Shown here: one piece after another, positions 45,598 through 49,199 of the stretch
How the letters are laid out: every line of letters starts with the position of its first letter
Numbering within the stretch: the first letter of the stretch is position 1
Position numbers and translations under genes: made by a program
Virus record (IMG/VR): IMGVR_UViG_3300022696_000018
Coordinates: 1 to 49,199 of that record
Reading direction: 5' to 3' (one strand)
Length of the DNA stretch: 49,199 bases
Source of the DNA: a virus
The notes under the pieces: model-generated
Database searches by the model: none
What the model saw: the letters and a program-made list of their open reading frames with translations, nothing else
What the model was told of the DNA's origin: nothing

Positions 45598-47517
45598 CTA
45601 AAGCATATGTGTTTTCACTTTCCGTTTCAACTTACGCTTCCTAATCATCTGCTTCTTTCGGTAAGCAGGTGTTCGCTTGTCGAACTGAATCTCTTCAGTC
45701 TTAGCACCACCAACCTCACGGTCGTCCAGTGTGAGCGCATCAGCAATCACACAGTCACCATGTGTCTTCTTGGCTTTGGCATCTTCTTCGACAAGTGCAG
45801 CAGGGCCTATCGAACCCTCTGGGTAGTAGATGTACTGACGTGCTTCATCCAGTGCCCATATCGACGGGTTGATATAGCCTCCATGCGCAAGCGCACGGTC
45901 GTATTCGCGTAACAGTTCTTCCTTTTCACGCTGACCAGAGTGCCATCCATACGATCGTGTCTTCTGGTCGTTCTTCTGCCCTGTCTTCCGTCTCCTGTAG
46001 TACTTGGGGTAGTTGTACTTCTGAACTACCTCCCTACCGAAGTCCCACCCTGGACCGTTGTTCTCCCACTTCAGCAACGGCAAACCACCACGACCACCAA
46101 CCCATATGGCTAGTGCCATGGCGACTCGCGCAGCCTCATACGGTGGTGTATTGGCGTCACGCCATTCTGCCACCTTAATCTTTGTTTCCTTGCACTTGAT
46201 AGAGAACACAGTGTTAGAAGCGCCTTGTCCTTTACTGAGGTCAATACCTATGATGTACGACTTCGTTTGGTCGAGTCGCTTGTCCTTCTTCAAGTTCACC
46301 CACACTCGCAATGGACCCTTGCACTTGCGCAGTGTGTAACACTCAGGATCACGTATCCTAACCTTATCCTTCACAGCCTCATTCGGTATCTTCGGCAGCA
46401 GGTCAATCGACCACCGAGTCAAGGGTTCACGACCGAACAGGGCCTTATGCCTGTCGACATTCGATTCACTGAAAAACAGGTCGCCAGATTCAACGTCCTC
46501 TGCATCAACCTCTCGTGCCATTTCCGCACGTGACCTTACCTTCTCTTCTGCTAGGTACCATGGTGACCTGATTCGGTATGACGCAGTGATAGGATCTTGG
46601 TCAACAAAGCGTCCTCTGCCCTTATCAGGATGGTCCCACCACATGAGCGGAAACACATGGATCTGACCGGAATTCTTCCAACGAGAGTATTCAGTACCAG
46701 GACCAGCGACAGTAGAATTAACCAGGCGCATAAGCCCAGCATCGCGTGTAGCAGAGCGCATGAGTTTGCCATTCTTAACCTTCGCAAACTCATCAAGTAG
46801 TATAACAAGACGGCGGTCACCAGACGCTGCATGTTCGGTTGTCGATTCTCCATCTATACAACTCCCATTCCACTCGTTCAGGAGGTGCATTTTCGTCCTG
46901 TTCTTTCCACCAGGCATGCAATCAGGTGGCAGCATCCAATCAGGCAACCAGCGATTGATATAATCATGCTTCTGAAACAGTGCCTTCATGTTGCCAGACT
47001 TGTCCACGTAGTCTTCTGTACGTGACAGTTCGAGCAGTTGACTGCCGGGCCTGAATAGCCACAACCAGTGCATGAACGTAAGACAGCACCACGACGCACC
47101 CATATCACGAGATTTATTGATAAGGATGTCACGGCCCTTGTCGTCCAGTTCATCAGAGTTCAACCTATAGATCAGTTCGTCGAACAACTCGTTCTGGATG
47201 TCCCAAGTTATGAACGGCACATGCTCATTCTTGGGCTGGGTCATCTCGCCTTTCTCATTGATGTCAAACTGATGGTACGTCCACACAAACGCATTGATCC
47301 AAAACACTACTGACTTCTCACAAGCGGCCCATAATTCACGTTGAACCGCTGGGTCATCCTCTGCTTCCTTCAGCAGTTGGGCACGCCACTGGCAGTTTCT
47401 CAACTCACCTCGTGGTATCTTGTAGCCAGTGGTTGGATCAGTCCACACCGACTGCCTGATTGGAAACGGAGAAGGTAACTCCGGTTTCGCTACATTATGG
47501 TTACTTGATAACAGCAT
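45598..47517 (-). CDS. Terminase large subunit, 639 aa
   Basis: The ATPase domain has a Walker A-like KSRDMGAS (residues 135-142) and Walker B LVILLDEFAK with D242/E243. The nuclease domain shows GIDLSKGQG (near residue 423) and HGDCVIADAL (near 609), the Asp triad of the RNase H-like fold. The size matches large terminases that pump DNA into the prohead and cut it. Packaging strategy cannot be read from sequence alone. AGAGGG precedes the ATG at 47517. Confidence 0.95.
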   Translation of the reverse strand: MLLSSNHNVAKPELPSPFPIRQSVWTDPTTGYKIPRGELRNCQWRAQLLKEAEDDPAVQRELWAACEKSVVFWINAFVWTYHQFDINEKGEMTQPKNEHVPFITWDIQNELFDELIYRLNSDELDDKGRDILINKSRDMGASWCCLTFMHWLWLFRPGSQLLELSRTEDYVDKSGNMKALFQKHDYINRWLPDWMLPPDCMPGGKNRTKMHLLNEWNGSCIDGESTTEHAASGDRRLVILLDEFAKVKNGKLMRSATRDAGLMRLVNSTVAGPGTEYSRWKNSGQIHVFPLMWWDHPDKGRGRFVDQDPITASYRIRSPWYLAEEKVRSRAEMAREVDAEDVESGDLFFSESNVDRHKALFGREPLTRWSIDLLPKIPNEAVKDKVRIRDPECYTLRKCKGPLRVWVNLKKDKRLDQTKSYIIGIDLSKGQGASNTVFSIKCKETKIKVAEWRDANTPPYEAARVAMALAIWVGGRGGLPLLKWENNGPGWDFGREVVQKYNYPKYYRRRKTGQKNDQKTRSYGWHSGQREKEELLREYDRALAHGGYINPSIWALDEARQYIYYPEGSIGPAALVEEDAKAKKTHGDCVIADALTLDDREVGGAKTEEIQFDKRTPAYRKKQMIRKRKLKRKVKTHML

Positions 47518-47518
47518 A

Positions 47519-47896
47519 CTAACCCTCTTCAGCTAGATTCTTCAACCGGAGCCCAACCTGCTCATCAACCTTGGAACTCTTAGGCTGCTTCTTCGGGCCT
47601 GCCGTGTTGTCTGCGGTGGCAGTCTTTCCTTCAAGTCTGTCCCACAGCATTTGCACATATCGGAAGTCGCCACGCACAAGCTTTCGCTTGAGTTTACCTT
47701 TATCAGATTCTTCTTCAACGTGATCCCTTGACTTCTTCCAAATCTCACGCGCAAGGTGTTCAGCATTGGTGATCGGAACCTCACGGCCATCTTCATCAAT
47801 GACGACCTCATCAGATAGTTCGTTGGCGATCTTGTTGATAAATTTAGAAAGCAGCATGCCAGCCGAGATTCTTTTCCCTCTCTCGAAGTTGTCCAT
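47519..47896 (-). CDS. Probable terminase small subunit, 125 aa
   Basis: AGGTG lies 6 bases before the ATG at 47896, which is favoured over the GTG at 47905. The product is helical (KRISAGMLLSKFINKIANEL) with a WDRLEGKT segment near residue 85 and a Lys-rich end, and ends directly before the large terminase gene. Small terminases bind the packaging site and are poorly conserved; the call rests mostly on position and size. Confidence 0.65.
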   Translation of the reverse strand: MDNFERGKRISAGMLLSKFINKIANELSDEVVIDEDGREVPITNAEHLAREIWKKSRDHVEEESDKGKLKRKLVRGDFRYVQMLWDRLEGKTATADNTAGPKKQPKSSKVDEQVGLRLKNLAEEG

Positions 47897-48611
47897 TTGT
47901 CGCACCTACCACTGAGTCAATAACAACATCTATCGGTATACACACGCTATCGTGTCCAGCCTCGGAGCCAAACCCGCCGACCAGAAGTCCTATGAGTTTG
48001 CCACGTGAATCAAACACAGCACAGCCACTATTACCTGGCGCTGTCCATGCGTCTACAATAAACTGGTTCCCAGCCCAGTCGCCGATGTCGACACTTGGAT
48101 TGCTCACACGTCCCCAGCCTACTATATTTGGAACCCCGAACGGGCTACCGATCAGTATGACTTTCTCTCCCAGTTCTACTGGCGACTGCCGCAACCCGAT
48201 TACGGGCAGATCAACTGACTCACTCAGTACTATAACACCGACATCGTTTATACCGTCACTACCCCATGACTTGCCCTCTACTTCCAGGCCGTCGTAGAAC
48301 TCCAGGCGTATATTAGTAGCACCATCAACACAGTGGCCGGCTGTTAGTACAATATTTGGCGCAACCAGAACCCCACTACCTGTCCAGCCACCACGTGCAG
48401 ATTCGGCAACTAGTCTACACGTGCTTGCCTTCACACTATTGGCAACTGCACGCTCAAAGTCCATTTCCTTCACTATCACTGTTGGGTCCATTCGGAGTTC
48501 AATACTGGCCAGTTCAAGGCTGGCGATCTTCTCTTCTAGTCTGTAATTAGTGAAACCCAGCATTGCAAATACCAGGGCCAGTATTACTACACTTTTAGCT
48601 ATTCCGCGCAT
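47844..48611 (-). CDS. Membrane-anchored trypsin-like serine protease, 255 aa
   Basis: The start at 48611 has AGGAAGGTG 4-12 bases upstream. A basic start and a hydrophobic segment (residues 6-21) make a signal anchor, followed by a short helix. The S1/DegP-type triad is complete: H93 (LTAGHCVDG), D123 (INDVGVIVL), S195 (APGNSGCAVF). No PDZ domain follows, so it is a bare protease domain in the periplasm. It lies between the NinG-like nuclease and small terminase genes. A role in lysis, envelope degradation or virion maturation is possible. Its end overlaps the next gene by 53 bases. Confidence 0.85.
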   Translation of the reverse strand: MRGIAKSVVILALVFAMLGFTNYRLEEKIASLELASIELRMDPTVIVKEMDFERAVANSVKASTCRLVAESARGGWTGSGVLVAPNIVLTAGHCVDGATNIRLEFYDGLEVEGKSWGSDGINDVGVIVLSESVDLPVIGLRQSPVELGEKVILIGSPFGVPNIVGWGRVSNPSVDIGDWAGNQFIVDAWTAPGNSGCAVFDSRGKLIGLLVGGFGSEAGHDSVCIPIDVVIDSVVGATNGQLREREKNLGWHAAF

Positions 48612-49101
48612 TGTACACCTTCCTGTTGTACTCTTCTTCGACCCTATCACACTCCATCATGTAGTATCGTTCAAGTCCCTTAAGTTCGTTTACTGTGAAC
48701 TTCTTATCGTCCCTGGTCCACAGTTCTAGTTGTCTCTTGATCCATTCCTCACCATACTTATCAGCCATGGCAAGGTAATACGCTGGCCACATACCTGACT
48801 GTGTGACATTGCATCTGTAACACTGGGCATGAACAGCCTCGTCCTCGAAGAGAACACAGTCCATCCTGCCTGGCATGAAGTGACCAGCTTGTAGTTTCTT
48901 ATAAGGATACATCCGACCGCAGGTGATGCACCGTCCTTGGTGCGTCGTCCCTGTCGTTTCCATACAGTCCCGCAGTCTTATAAAAGCTGAGAAGTGTTTC
49001 CAAACTTGCTTCTTCCAATCCGTCAGAGTCCACTCATCCCTGGTCTTGCGCTTTTTCCGCGTCTTCTTTTTGTAACTAGGGCGCTTAGGCTCTGCTTCCA
49101 T
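48595..49101 (-). CDS. NinG-like (Rap/HNH-type) recombination nuclease, 168 aa
   Basis: A basic, Lys/Arg-rich N-terminus is followed by C58-x2-C61, an AGHF segment (H74), HAQC (H91) and C94-x2-C97, with N98 next to them. This is the zinc-binding core of NinG/Rap, the lambda recombinase that cuts Holliday junctions, and it is HNH-like. The ATG at 49101 lies at the edge of the terminal repeat; an open frame continues upstream through the tandem repeats for over 40 codons without an ATG, so the N-terminus is less certain. The stop overlaps the protease start. Confidence 0.85.
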   Translation of the reverse strand: MEAEPKRPSYKKKTRKKRKTRDEWTLTDWKKQVWKHFSAFIRLRDCMETTGTTHQGRCITCGRMYPYKKLQAGHFMPGRMDCVLFEDEAVHAQCYRCNVTQSGMWPAYYLAMADKYGEEWIKRQLELWTRDDKKFTVNELKGLERYYMMECDRVEEEYNRKVYNARNS

Positions 49102-49199
49102 GGTTTCTTTTCCTTCTTCGGTTTCTTTTCCTTCTTCGGTTTCTTTTCCTTCTTCGGCTTCTTCGGCTTCTTCGGCTTCTTCACCTTCCCTGGTTTTAC
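49101..49199. repeat. 99-bp direct terminal repeat, right copy
   Basis: This is the exact copy of 1-99. Joining the two copies gives a circle of about 49,100 bp and places the NinG-like nuclease gene (start at 49101) just downstream of the leftward gene ending at 96. The last base of the nuclease start region therefore belongs to the repeat. Confidence 0.95.

Noticed and set aside
1-49199. Integrated or temperate phage
   Set aside because: No integrase, recombinase, excisionase pair or CI-like repressor was recognised; the tRNA-like remnant at 4635-4706 alone does not show lysogeny.

Overview
The window looks like one complete tailed-phage genome assembled as a circle. The first 99 bases (1-99) are repeated exactly as the last 99 (49101-49199), so the unique circle is about 49,100 bp. 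There is a full packaging and head gene set (small and large terminase, portal, scaffold, major capsid), large ejection-type proteins and beta-rich tail appendage proteins. I see no tape-measure, sheath or long-tail genes, so a short-tailed (podovirus-like) virion is the best inference. Shine-Dalgarno sites of AGGAG type, a strong sigma70-type promoter (3276-3304) and a phage lipoprotein with a lipobox point to a bacterial host, probably Gram-negative. No integrase, excisionase pair or CI-like repressor was recognised, and no RNA polymerase.

Layout: two opposed transcription units diverge from a control region of about 1.3 kb without recognisable genes (1605-2933). Leftward from it run a tRNA-His and small genes (1469 down to 96). 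Transcription then crosses the circular junction into a NinG-like nuclease, a trypsin-like protease, the terminases, portal, two small accessory genes, scaffold, capsid, connector, tail appendages, ejection proteins and a holin-like protein (49101 down to 26921). Rightward run many very small genes (2934-5242), a Cys-rich 510-aa protein, two radical SAM enzymes separated by small genes, a sigma-region-4-like HTH protein, and an RNA ligase. These are followed by a MazZ-like nucleotide pyrophosphohydrolase, HAD and calcineurin-like phosphatases. The replication block (15945-25540) holds family A DNA polymerase, RecB/Cas4-type nuclease, RecA-fold ATPase, ATP-dependent DNA ligase, a GroES-like protein, an SSB-like protein and a primase-helicase. 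The two units meet tail to tail at about 26.93 kb, almost exactly opposite the control region on the circle.

The most unusual part is the control region and the 2.5 kb after it. It carries a dense family of 9-bp elements (TTATAGGAC / TTATCGGAC, both orientations), a CTGGACA(C) family with one perfect dyad, 11-bp tandem iterons, a 13-bp tandem duplication, and then a separate one-orientation array of AACGTGGGA elements. Together they look like an origin and regulatory zone. No protein in the window can be tied to these sites by sequence alone. The other notable traits are the large number of small CxxC zinc-ribbon-like proteins, the pair of radical SAM proteins, a periplasm-anchored serine protease inside the packaging operon, and the lack of a recognisable endolysin.
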